From NCBI GenBank assembly GCA_027624675.1, contig JAQBTZ010000034.1, positions 1 through 6,387 of the forward strand: 6,387 bases of DNA, in the 5' to 3' direction. The notes under the pieces were generated by a model. The model saw only the letters and a list, made by a program, of their open reading frames with translations. It was not told where the DNA came from and made no database searches. Positions 1 to 4,914 of this stretch are shown one piece after another. Position 1 is the first letter of the stretch. The number at the start of each line of letters is the position of its first letter. A program made the position numbers and the translations under genes. The DNA comes from a bacterium (GTDB lineage: Bacteria; Patescibacteriota; WWE3; 2-01-FULL-39-13; JAQBTZ01).

Positions 1-533
1 AACCTGAGATAAAATTAAATGATTACAAAAAAAATATAAAGGGATACAAAAAGCCAGTTGCAAAAGACCTAAAAAAGGACGAAAAGCCTGTAGAATTATC
101 TGCTGAGGAAAAAACTCAACAATTAAGAGGGGGATTGTTACAAGAGCTTGTAAATGGATCTGATGTTAAACTTGCTGAACTTTTAATTGAGCAAGAAACC
201 GGCCGTATGCTTACTAAACTTTCACAAAGCCTAGAAAGAATGAACATTACTGTAGAAAGTTTTCTAAAGTCTCAAAATAAAAAAGTTGAGGATATTAGAG
301 AGGAGTACTTTAAAATTGCAGAACAAAACCTTAAATCTGAATTTGTATTAAACGCGCTAGGACAAAAGCTAGAAATTAAGGTTGAAGACGCAGAAATTGA
401 TAATGAGATTAATAATGCACCTGATGAAAATACAAAAAAAGAACTAGAAAAGCCTAAGAATAGGTGGTATATTGAAGGAGTAATTTTTACAAGAAAAGTA
501 TTAGATAAAATAGAAGAAATGTACCATGAATAA
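1..533 (+). CDS. tig: Trigger factor, C-terminal part (5' end outside window)
   Basis: Trigger factor is the ribosome-bound chaperone that shields nascent chains near the exit tunnel. The frame is open from base 3 to the TAA at 531-533, giving 176 residues, so the true start lies upstream; the first codon seen reads Pro. The first ~16 residues ([11 protein letters not shown]...) resemble the segment that follows the ribosome-binding domain. About 25 lysine-rich residues later the C-terminal chaperone arms already begin: an [21 protein letters not shown] stretch, then [11 protein letters not shown], then [28 protein letters not shown], matching the family's 'Ae..vk..l.l..Ia....I.v...E' pattern. 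The FKBP-like PPIase domain that normally sits between these parts (about 100 residues) is not there, so this looks like a PPIase-less form. The gene overlaps clpP by 8 nt, implying co-transcription and perhaps translational coupling. The family call is fairly sure; the domain loss is inferred from the visible part only. Confidence 0.82.
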   Translation, partial: PEIKLNDYKKNIKGYKKPVAKDLKKDEKPVELSAEEKTQQLRGGLLQELVNGSDVKLAELLIEQETGRMLTKLSQSLERMNITVESFLKSQNKKVEDIREEYFKIAEQNLKSEFVLNALGQKLEIKVEDAEIDNEINNAPDENTKKELEKPKNRWYIEGVIFTRKVLDKIEEMYHE

Positions 534-1122
534 TCAATTAATTCCGACAGTAATAGAACAAGATGGAAGAGGGGAGCGAGCATTTGATATTTACTCAAGA
601 CTACTAAAAGATAGGATTATCTTTTTGCAAGGCGGAATAAACTCTGCAGTTGCAAACACTGTAATTGCTCAATTACTTTTTTTACAGGCAGAAAGCAAAG
701 ATAAAGATATATATATGTATATCAACTCGCCTGGAGGTTCTATTTACGATGGTATGGCGATTTACGATACAATGAAACATTTATCTTGTAATGTCAGCAC
801 AATATGTGTAGGAATGGCAGCCTCGATGGGTTCGGTTTTACTTGCAGGTGGTGCAAAGGGTAAAAGAATGACTTTGCCACACTCTATGGTATTAATCCAC
901 CAACCACACTCTCCAGGAGGTGCAGGTGGACAAGCAACTGATATTGAGATACAGGCAAAAGAGATAATTAGACTTAAAAATCAGCTATATAAAAGACTTT
1001 CAATAGATACAGGAACAACTATTGAGAAAATCGAGAAAGATGCAGACCGAGACTATTACATGAGCGCACAAGAGGCATTAGAATATGGAATAGTTGATAA
1101 AATACTGAAATATAAAGACTAA
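526..1122 (+). CDS. clpP: ATP-dependent Clp protease proteolytic subunit ClpP
   Basis: ClpP is the serine peptidase that forms the tetradecameric barrel of the Clp protease and degrades proteins fed in by AAA+ unfoldases such as ClpX or ClpC in the cytoplasm. The product is 198 residues, the usual length. The N-terminal signature [17 protein letters not shown] is at residues 18-34, and [17 protein letters not shown] at 67-83 forms the oxyanion-side strand. The catalytic triad is visible: Ser100 in GMAASMGS, His125 in HSMVLIHQP, and Asp176 in DRDYYMS. The C-terminus [14 protein letters not shown] is typical. The ATG at 526 lies inside the last codons of tig (8-nt overlap), which fixes the start and places both in one operon. 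No good Shine-Dalgarno is present; only a weak AGAAG lies upstream. The common neighbour clpX does not follow directly; a tRNA gene comes next. Confidence 0.97.
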   Translation: MNNQLIPTVIEQDGRGERAFDIYSRLLKDRIIFLQGGINSAVANTVIAQLLFLQAESKDKDIYMYINSPGGSIYDGMAIYDTMKHLSCNVSTICVGMAASMGSVLLAGGAKGKRMTLPHSMVLIHQPHSPGGAGGQATDIEIQAKEIIRLKNQLYKRLSIDTGTTIEKIEKDADRDYYMSAQEALEYGIVDKILKYKD

Positions 1123-1124
1123 GC

Positions 1125-1157
1125 TTGATTCTAAATTTATACTAGATACATTATACT
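1125..1157 (+). promoter_or_regulatory. Possible promoter of tRNA-Val
   Basis: The 50-nt gap between clpP and the tRNA contains two TATACT boxes, at 1138-1143 and 1152-1157. The second is about 15 nt before the tRNA 5' end, a sensible place for a -10 element. A TTGATT at 1125-1130 could be a -35 element, but its spacer to the second box is 21 nt, longer than ideal. Read-through from clpP is the alternative. Confidence 0.3.
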
Positions 1158-1172
1158 AAATACTAGCCTAGG

Positions 1173-1249
1173 GGTCGGTTAGCTCAGCTGGTTAGAGCGT
1201 TGCATTGACATTGCAGAGGTCACAAGTTCGAGTCTTGTACCGACCACCA
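1173..1249 (+). tRNA. tRNA-Val (anticodon GAC), CCA encoded
   Basis: A complete cloverleaf folds by hand. The acceptor stem is GGTCGGT (1173-1179) with ACCGACC (1239-1245). The D arm is GCTC/GAGC with loop AGCTGGTTA. The anticodon stem is TTGCA/TGCAG with loop TTGACAT, giving anticodon GAC, which reads the valine codons GUC and GUU. The variable region is five bases and the T arm is ACAAG-TTCGAGT-CTTGT. The discriminator is A1246, and CCA is encoded at 1247-1249, so the 3' end need not be added by nucleotidyltransferase. The GGTTA and GTTCGA motifs are the usual internal tRNA sequences. The CCA overlaps the start of a perfect hairpin (1247-1270), which may matter for 3'-end processing. Confidence 0.97.
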
Positions 1250-1270
1250 TGAACCACGTTGGGTTCATGG
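1247..1270 (+). repeat. Perfect 9-bp inverted repeat overlapping the tRNA CCA end
   Basis: CCATGAACC (1247-1255) is the exact reverse complement of GGTTCATGG (1262-1270), with a 6-nt loop ACGTTG. The first three bases are the CCA of tRNA-Val, so in the primary transcript the mature 3' terminus would be base-paired in a downstream hairpin. No T-run follows, so it is not a classic intrinsic terminator. It could be a processing signal, a stability element, or part of the repeat unit described next. Confidence 0.7.
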
Positions 1271-1378
1271 CTTACGCCAGTAAGACTTGAACACATTACG
1301 AAGTTCATGCAGTATACCCTTTGTGGTTTACTGCCAAACCACGTTGGGTTCATGGCTTACGCCAAAAAACTTAAACAT
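1252..1378. repeat. Imperfect 85-nt tandem duplication with stem-loops
   Basis: A 28-nt sequence at 1252-1279 recurs without mismatch at 1337-1364, offset 85 nt. Similarity continues with four mismatches to about 1293 and 1378 (roughly 38 of 42 positions identical). The offset is not a multiple of three. Both copies follow a CCA and both can fold around the ACGTTG loop: copy 1 perfectly, copy 2 as GCCA-AACC/GGTT-CA-TGGC. The spacer holds further inverted repeats: CTTAC/GTAAG (1271-1284), GCAGTA/TACTGC (1309-1334) and, alternatively, GTGGTTT/AAACCAC (1323-1342). The 132 nt between the tRNA and the likely start of the next gene holds nothing else that I can see. Confidence 0.75.
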
Positions 1379-1381
1379 AAA

Positions 1382-2335
1382 ATGGAAAAAACAACTCAAA
1401 GCATTAATAAATACTTTACCCCAAAGCATATAGTTTTTTACTTAATTATTATTCCTGCAATTACTACTAATTACCTCATATTTAATCAGGTTTTAAACAA
1501 TGCAGAAAATTTAAACATACTTTTTAATATAAAAGAGTTGTTAAAACTATTAATCTTCTTTTCAATTTCACTTTCGTTTGCCGGAATAGCTTTATATTTC
1601 TTAAAAAGAACGTACGAACTTGCAATCATATCACTATTATTAACCGCCCCTATTTTACTGGTCAATCTTAGTATTGATCAAACATTAATTGCTACGTTTG
1701 CATCGTTTGTTACTTTTTTTCTATCAGGCCTAATACTAAAAAATAAAACTCAAAAATATATTGTGCCAAATCTACGTGAACAAATTTCATCAAGCTTTAA
1801 ACTTACTACCTTGTTATTAAACTTTTCACTAACTTTTATTTTCTATACACAAGTAAGCTTTATAGGGTTTGATACATGGATAGGAAATATTAATGATATG
1901 TTAGCTCCAATTACTGAGGCTGTAACAAAAGAGGTAGAAAAAACTTTATTACCACAAAAGCAATTTATTACTCAAGCCCAAAATTTAATACCAACTAACT
2001 TATTTGGACTAGATATAAATCAATTAGAAAAAGCTATTAGTATTAATGAAATTGGAGGGTTTGAAAAAAGCCAGATGTTGTCTTTAGACGAGTTACTCGC
2101 AACTCCATCTCCAACTGATATTATTAAAAGCGAGTTAAAAACTTTACTAACCCCTTACCAACAATTTCTACCATTAATTGCAGCACTAATTGCATTTATT
2201 AACTACCAGGTTGTTATTAACTTATCTATATTACTTTCATCATTCTTAATTACAATTTTAGTATATCTGTTAAAATTATTTAAGGTTATAAATATTAAAA
2301 AAGAGATGAGAGAGATATCTACTTATGAAATATAA
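1382..2335 (+). CDS. Multi-spanning membrane protein of unknown function
   Basis: I do not recognise a named family. The product is 317 residues from the ATG at 1382 and is very hydrophobic. Likely membrane segments lie near residues 17-35, 52-74, 79-96, 100-118, 141-163, 262-280 and 281-300. Between the fifth and sixth is a non-membrane stretch of about 100 residues (164-260), acidic and helix-prone, containing a TPSPTD element. The end is short and charged (KKEMREI). In-frame extension to ATG 1352 or TTG 1259 is possible, but those starts lie inside the tandem repeat and add atypical sequence, so 1382, where the hydrophilic N-terminus MEKTTQSINKYF begins, is preferred. No Shine-Dalgarno is visible for any of them. 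The end overlaps the next gene by 11 nt, so it is the first gene of a three-gene operon. From memory, proteins of this layout (helices, soluble segment, then two helices and an EMRE-like tail) occur in Microgenomates-type genomes; that is an impression, not a search. Confidence 0.8.
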   Translation: MEKTTQSINKYFTPKHIVFYLIIIPAITTNYLIFNQVLNNAENLNILFNIKELLKLLIFFSISLSFAGIALYFLKRTYELAIISLLLTAPILLVNLSIDQTLIATFASFVTFFLSGLILKNKTQKYIVPNLREQISSSFKLTTLLLNFSLTFIFYTQVSFIGFDTWIGNINDMLAPITEAVTKEVEKTLLPQKQFITQAQNLIPTNLFGLDINQLEKAISINEIGGFEKSQMLSLDELLATPSPTDIIKSELKTLLTPYQQFLPLIAALIAFINYQVVINLSILLSSFLITILVYLLKLFKVINIKKEMREISTYEI

Positions 2336-3143
2336 ATTCATATTTTCTTTAATTTGTATAAGTGTAATAGCTATAAGCATAAAAACTGTTAATGCTCAAT
2401 CAGAATATCTAAGCCTAAAAAGAACATATCTATCTAATTTTTCAATATACCAAGATCAAAGAGGTGCATACGAAACTGCTAAATCTAAATACGAATCATT
2501 TGGAACACTTTCAGCACAAACATTAGCGGCAGGTGCTGCTAAATCATTTTTAAATGCCGGTGCAACAAGCACGCTAAACTACTTAGACATTATTAACTAT
2601 CAAGTTCGTAACTTTAAAAACTTTGATAGTAAACAGCAAGATATGATATTTAAGTTAATTTCTGACGAACAGGTATATTATAAAAACTTATTAAACAAAA
2701 CTGCTACAATTACTGCACTTTCTGATCTTAATAATATTTCAACTGAGGTTGACTTATACTATAAAGCAACTACTGCTCCAAAAATAAAGTTAATATTACT
2801 TTTCATTGAGACTGAAAAAACAATAGATATTCAAAACGGTGCAAATGATATTAGTAATGATATCTCAAGACTTGCCGAAGATTATTCACAAACTAAAAAA
2901 TCTACAATTAATGTATGGTATCAACAAACTCTAAGCACATTAACTAAAAGCCAGAAAAATATTGAACTTGCAACTTCTAACTTAGAACAGATATTAGATA
3001 GCTTTATCAATACAGATAAAAAGAAAGATTATGACGATAAATCAAGTATAGGAAAAACTCAAAAAGCAATTGATGATTCGCAGGAGTTACTAAAAACAGT
3101 AATAAACAATATTGATGAAATAGTGATACAGGTAAACAACTAA
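2325..3143 (+). CDS. Exported helical protein of unknown function
   Basis: The product has 272 residues. The N-terminus is a clear Sec signal peptide: Lys2 and Lys4, a hydrophobic core from about residue 5 to 19, and a likely cleavage site VNA-Q after residue 24. There is no lipobox at the cleavage point (Cys11 lies inside the core without the right context). The mature part is hydrophilic and predicted mostly helical, with a YxxxRGAYETAKSKYESF region near residues 42-60, LSAQTLAAGAAKSFLNAG near 62-80, and long polar helices toward the C-terminus, so a coiled-coil or helical-bundle secreted protein is likely. No catalytic motif is apparent. Its start lies inside the end of the membrane-protein gene (11-nt overlap), suggesting coupled translation, and the small anchored protein follows after 2 nt. 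Function is unknown; a structural or scaffold role outside the membrane is an inference. Confidence 0.83.
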   Translation: MKYKFIFSLICISVIAISIKTVNAQSEYLSLKRTYLSNFSIYQDQRGAYETAKSKYESFGTLSAQTLAAGAAKSFLNAGATSTLNYLDIINYQVRNFKNFDSKQQDMIFKLISDEQVYYKNLLNKTATITALSDLNNISTEVDLYYKATTAPKIKLILLFIETEKTIDIQNGANDISNDISRLAEDYSQTKKSTINVWYQQTLSTLTKSQKNIELATSNLEQILDSFINTDKKKDYDDKSSIGKTQKAIDDSQELLKTVINNIDEIVIQVNN

Positions 3144-3145
3144 TA

Positions 3146-3454
3146 ATGTTAAAAAAAATCGTTTCAAATAAAATTTATCTTTTACTTGCAGTTTTAGGGG
3201 TATTTGTGATTCTAACTATTGTAGCTTCTGTAGTTTCAACTTGGAGGGTAAATCAAATTCCAGTTAACCTTAACCCCTTTACTCAAAATACAAATACAAC
3301 AGGGAATGGTGAAACACTAAATCAGATTGAAGATCCTGTTTTAAAATTCTTTAGAGATCAAAATTCTAAACTTAAAGCAGAAATGAACCTTGTTAATGAG
3401 ATTGATCGCGATATTCCAACACCAGAAATTGTTTGGAAAGTTGATTTTAAGTAA
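3146..3454 (+). CDS. Small single-span membrane protein of unknown function
   Basis: The product has 102 residues: a short basic N-terminus (KK at 3-4, K at 9), one hydrophobic helix at about residues 10-32, then a soluble tail of about 70 residues. The tail starts with an Asn/Thr-rich stretch (about 42-55) and ends in a charged helix-prone segment followed by IPTPEIVWKVDF. Positive charges before the helix predict an N-in topology with the tail outside the cytoplasm, where it could meet the exported protein encoded just upstream. The ATG follows the previous stop after 2 nt. Its last 8 nt overlap the 3' end of truB on the other strand, leaving no room for a dedicated terminator between the convergent genes. 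I know of no family assignment. Confidence 0.75.
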   Translation: MLKKIVSNKIYLLLAVLGVFVILTIVASVVSTWRVNQIPVNLNPFTQNTNTTGNGETLNQIEDPVLKFFRDQNSKLKAEMNLVNEIDRDIPTPEIVWKVDFK

Positions 3455-4175
3455 ATTTAGTAACTAATAATTCCTTAGCTTTTTCAATATTAATTGCATC
3501 TTTAACATTGTATTTTCCAATTGCAGTTCTTTCTAAACCAGATAATACCCCGCCAACCCCCAATAAACCTCCTAAATCATTTGCAATTGACCTAATGTAA
3601 GTACCTTTTGAAACTACAAACTCGATAGTAAGCTTTGGCAATAAACTTAAATCATCAGTTTGTTGGCTATAATTATTTTCAAAACTAATAATCTTAAAAT
3701 TATAAATATTAACTTTTTTTACCGGTAAGCTTACACTTTCTCCCTTGCGAGCATATTGATACATTTTATTGCCCCTAACTTTAACTGCAGAATATGCAGG
3801 TACTATCTGATTAATCTCGCCTTTAAAATTATCTTCTAAAACTTTTGTAATATCTTCTAGCTTTAAATTTCTTAGATCTTTAAAATTTGTTGAGTAAGAT
3901 AGTACCGAGTTAGAATCAATATCGTAGGTATTAGAAGAAACACCAAAAGTAATCTCTGCAATATATTTTTTATCTAAAGTCAAAAAGTCACTCTGCAACT
4001 TTGTTTGTTCTCGACCAATTAAAACAATTAAAAGCCCTGTAGCCATAGGGTCAAGTGTACCTGCATGTCCTATCTTAGTTTTTTTTGGCAAAATTTTCTT
4101 TAACTCATTTATTGCTGAAAAACTAGTTATACCTTTAGGCTTAATTAACAATAAGGGGTTTGATAGAATTTCCAT
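3447..4175 (-). CDS. truB: tRNA pseudouridine(55) synthase TruB
   Basis: TruB isomerises U55 of tRNA to pseudouridine in the T loop and also helps tRNA fold. The product has 242 residues, shorter than E. coli TruB (about 314), consistent with little or no C-terminal PUA domain. The motifs appear in order: LLLIKPKGITSF at residues 8-19 (motif I, lacking the usual Asp before KPKG), GHAGTLDPMATGLL at 36-49 with catalytic Asp42, KKYIAEITFG at 69-78 with the later T-x-D, QIVPAYSAVKVRGNKMYQYARKG at 123-145, and GTYIRSIANDLG at 191-202. The start is the ATG ending at 4175; it lies 35 nt inside the upstream PAP2-like gene in another frame, so the two are probably one transcript. It converges on the small membrane-protein gene with an 8-nt overlap. 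Confidence 0.96.
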   Translation of the reverse strand: MEILSNPLLLIKPKGITSFSAINELKKILPKKTKIGHAGTLDPMATGLLIVLIGREQTKLQSDFLTLDKKYIAEITFGVSSNTYDIDSNSVLSYSTNFKDLRNLKLEDITKVLEDNFKGEINQIVPAYSAVKVRGNKMYQYARKGESVSLPVKKVNIYNFKIISFENNYSQQTDDLSLLPKLTIEFVVSKGTYIRSIANDLGGLLGVGGVLSGLERTAIGKYNVKDAINIEKAKELLVTKFT

Positions 4176-4611
4176 AATAATGATAAGCTACAACTCCAAT
4201 AAACGTACCAAGTAAAGCTCCCATTACAATATCAAAAATACTGTGTCCTAGCATATCTTTCAGTTTATAAAAATCCTGCTCATTAGCTTTTTTATCCAAA
4301 ATTTTTCCAAACAAAGCTTCAAAAGCCTCATAACCTTTACGCTGATTTAATATTCTGTAAATTTCATAGCTCATAAATAATAAAGTAATAAGTACAATAG
4401 GACTATCTAAACCGAAAAATAAGATCATCTGGGTTAAGGTACTAAACATAATTGCAGTATGATTTGATGGAGCACCAGATGCCCACAGGTAAGTAAAAAC
4501 TAACTCCTTTGTTGAAAATCGTTTTTTCTTAATAATCTTAGCCAAATATTTTACAGTTGCGGACAAAAACATTGTAAAAATGACTGTAGATGTAATGTAA
4601 ATTGTAAGCAT
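4141..4611 (-). CDS. Divergent PAP2 (DUF212-like) membrane protein
   Basis: The product has 156 residues and resembles the divergent PAP2 family typified by Bacillus YuiD and plant DUF212 proteins, whose substrate is not firmly known. Motifs seen are GAPSNHTA at residues 46-53, matching the family's GGMPSSHSA, and LGHSIFDIVMGALLG at 121-135, matching LGHTPLEVxAGALLG. The PAP2-type histidines would be His51 and His123. The usual MYDAxGVRR stretch is altered here to SYEIYRILNQRKG (81-93), with Glu in place of the conserved Asp. Likely helices are at about 3-25, 51-67, 70-88 and 126-146, so it is an inner-membrane protein, perhaps a lipid-phosphate phosphatase relative or a non-catalytic member. 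It starts at 4611, just across the divergent region from thrS, and overlaps truB by 35 nt. Confidence 0.85.
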   Translation of the reverse strand: MLTIYITSTVIFTMFLSATVKYLAKIIKKKRFSTKELVFTYLWASGAPSNHTAIMFSTLTQMILFFGLDSPIVLITLLFMSYEIYRILNQRKGYEAFEALFGKILDKKANEQDFYKLKDMLGHSIFDIVMGALLGTFIGVVAYHYYGNSIKPLIVN

Positions 4612-4636
4612 TTACCCAAATCTTAACAAATTATGT

Positions 4637-4665
4637 TTGACATTGCTATAAAGTAGGATTAATAT
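4637..4665 (+). promoter_or_regulatory. Sigma-70-type promoter for the thrS leader
   Basis: A perfect TTGACA (-35) at 4637-4642 is followed after exactly 17 nt by TAATAT (4660-4665), a 4-of-6 match to the -10 consensus. Transcription would start near 4672, just before Stem I of the T-box at 4687. This gives a leader of about 240 nt before the thrS start codon. No equally good promoter was seen for the opposite-strand gene pair. Confidence 0.65.
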
Positions 4666-4810
4666 TATGTTAATTAAATTTACTTAATTTAAGAGAGTAA
4701 GATAAAAGCCTTTTATAGAGAAAGAAACATTAGCTGTAAGTTTCTAAAGACTTTATCCGAATACCACTTAAATACTAGATAAGTAAGGTTGGTAACCAAT
4801 AACCATAATT

Positions 4811-4892
4811 AAGAGGTCTTTTATAGACAATTGGGATGGAACCGTTCGTACAATACGAACTCCCGAGTTTATATAAAAGGTCTTTTTTTTTT
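4811..4892 (+). terminator. Intrinsic terminator in the T-box leader
   Basis: The 5' strand at 4811-4828 (ending TCTTTTATAGAC) pairs with the 3' strand at 4867-4886 (GTTTATATAAAAGGTC plus the first T residues), with a 2-nt bulge at 4873-4874 and a few G-T pairs. Ten T follow at 4883-4892. Such a stem plus U-tract, 22 nt before the thrS ATG, fits transcription attenuation. Oddly, the stem encloses the antiterminator; see findings. No GGGA needed for the usual competing stem is found downstream. Confidence 0.6.
4831..4866 (+). promoter_or_regulatory. T-box antiterminator with UGGAACC bulge
   Basis: The helix TTGGGA (4831-4836) with TCCCGA (4861-4866) and the helix GTTCGTA (4844-4850) with TACGAAC (4854-4860) flank a 7-nt bulge TGGAACC (4837-4843) exactly as in the T-box family consensus UGGNACC. 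The loop is CAA. The variable base of UGGN is A, so it should pair with a tRNA ending in UCCA, predicting that this organism's tRNA-Thr has discriminator U73. Confidence 0.92.
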
Positions 4893-4914
4893 GTAATTAA
4901 TTTAGAAAAATATT

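Larger units (their letters stand above)
4687..4892 (+). promoter_or_regulatory. T-box riboswitch (threonine), leader of thrS
   Basis: T-boxes bind a specific tRNA and sense whether its 3' end is charged, allowing expression of the downstream gene when uncharged tRNA accumulates. Stem I folds by hand. The lower helix is ATTTAAG (4687-4693) with CTTAAAT (4767-4773). The specifier loop has AGAGTAA (4694-4700, containing the AGUA motif) facing CGAATACCA (4758-4766). Above it, GATAAA (4701-4706) pairs with TTTATC (4752-4757), then CTTT (4710-4713) with AAAG (4746-4749). An AGAGA (4717-4721) sits where the AG bulge belongs. The distal helix AGAAAC (4723-4728)/GTTTCT (4740-4745) closes a loop with GCTG (4733-4736), fitting GNUG. 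The specifier is read as ACC (4763-4765, Thr) followed by A4766. A small Stem III-like hairpin, TTGG/CCAA, is at 4789-4799. No room is seen for a large Stem II pseudoknot. Confidence 0.9.

Noticed and set aside
272..598. 108-codon open frame on the minus strand
   Set aside because: It is antisense to tig and clpP, which have strong family motifs; its product is a low-complexity Ser/Leu-rich shadow.
1249..1290. 13-codon ORF starting on the A of the tRNA CCA
   Set aside because: Too short, lies in the repeat, and its second copy is not a matching closed ORF; no support for translation.
1287..1318. Promoter for the three-gene operon (TTGAAC...TATACC)
   Set aside because: The spacer is 20 nt and both boxes are poor; they lie in inverted repeats, so the match is not convincing.
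1173..1378. Integrated element or att site at the tRNA 3' end
   Set aside because: No copy of the tRNA 3' end is found downstream and no integrase or phage gene is in the window; the direct repeat begins after the tRNA.
1247..1378. CRISPR array
   Set aside because: Only two repeat copies, an uneven partial second unit, and no cas genes nearby.
1259..1381. N-terminal extension of the membrane protein from a TTG at 1259
   Set aside because: The extra 41 residues are translated tandem-repeat sequence with no start signal; the ATG at 1382 begins a normal N-terminus. ATG 1352 remains a weaker option.
4762..4764. UAC (tyrosine) as the T-box specifier
   Set aside because: UAC is one base out of register with ACC; ACC is followed by the purine usual after a specifier, and the regulated gene is thrS.
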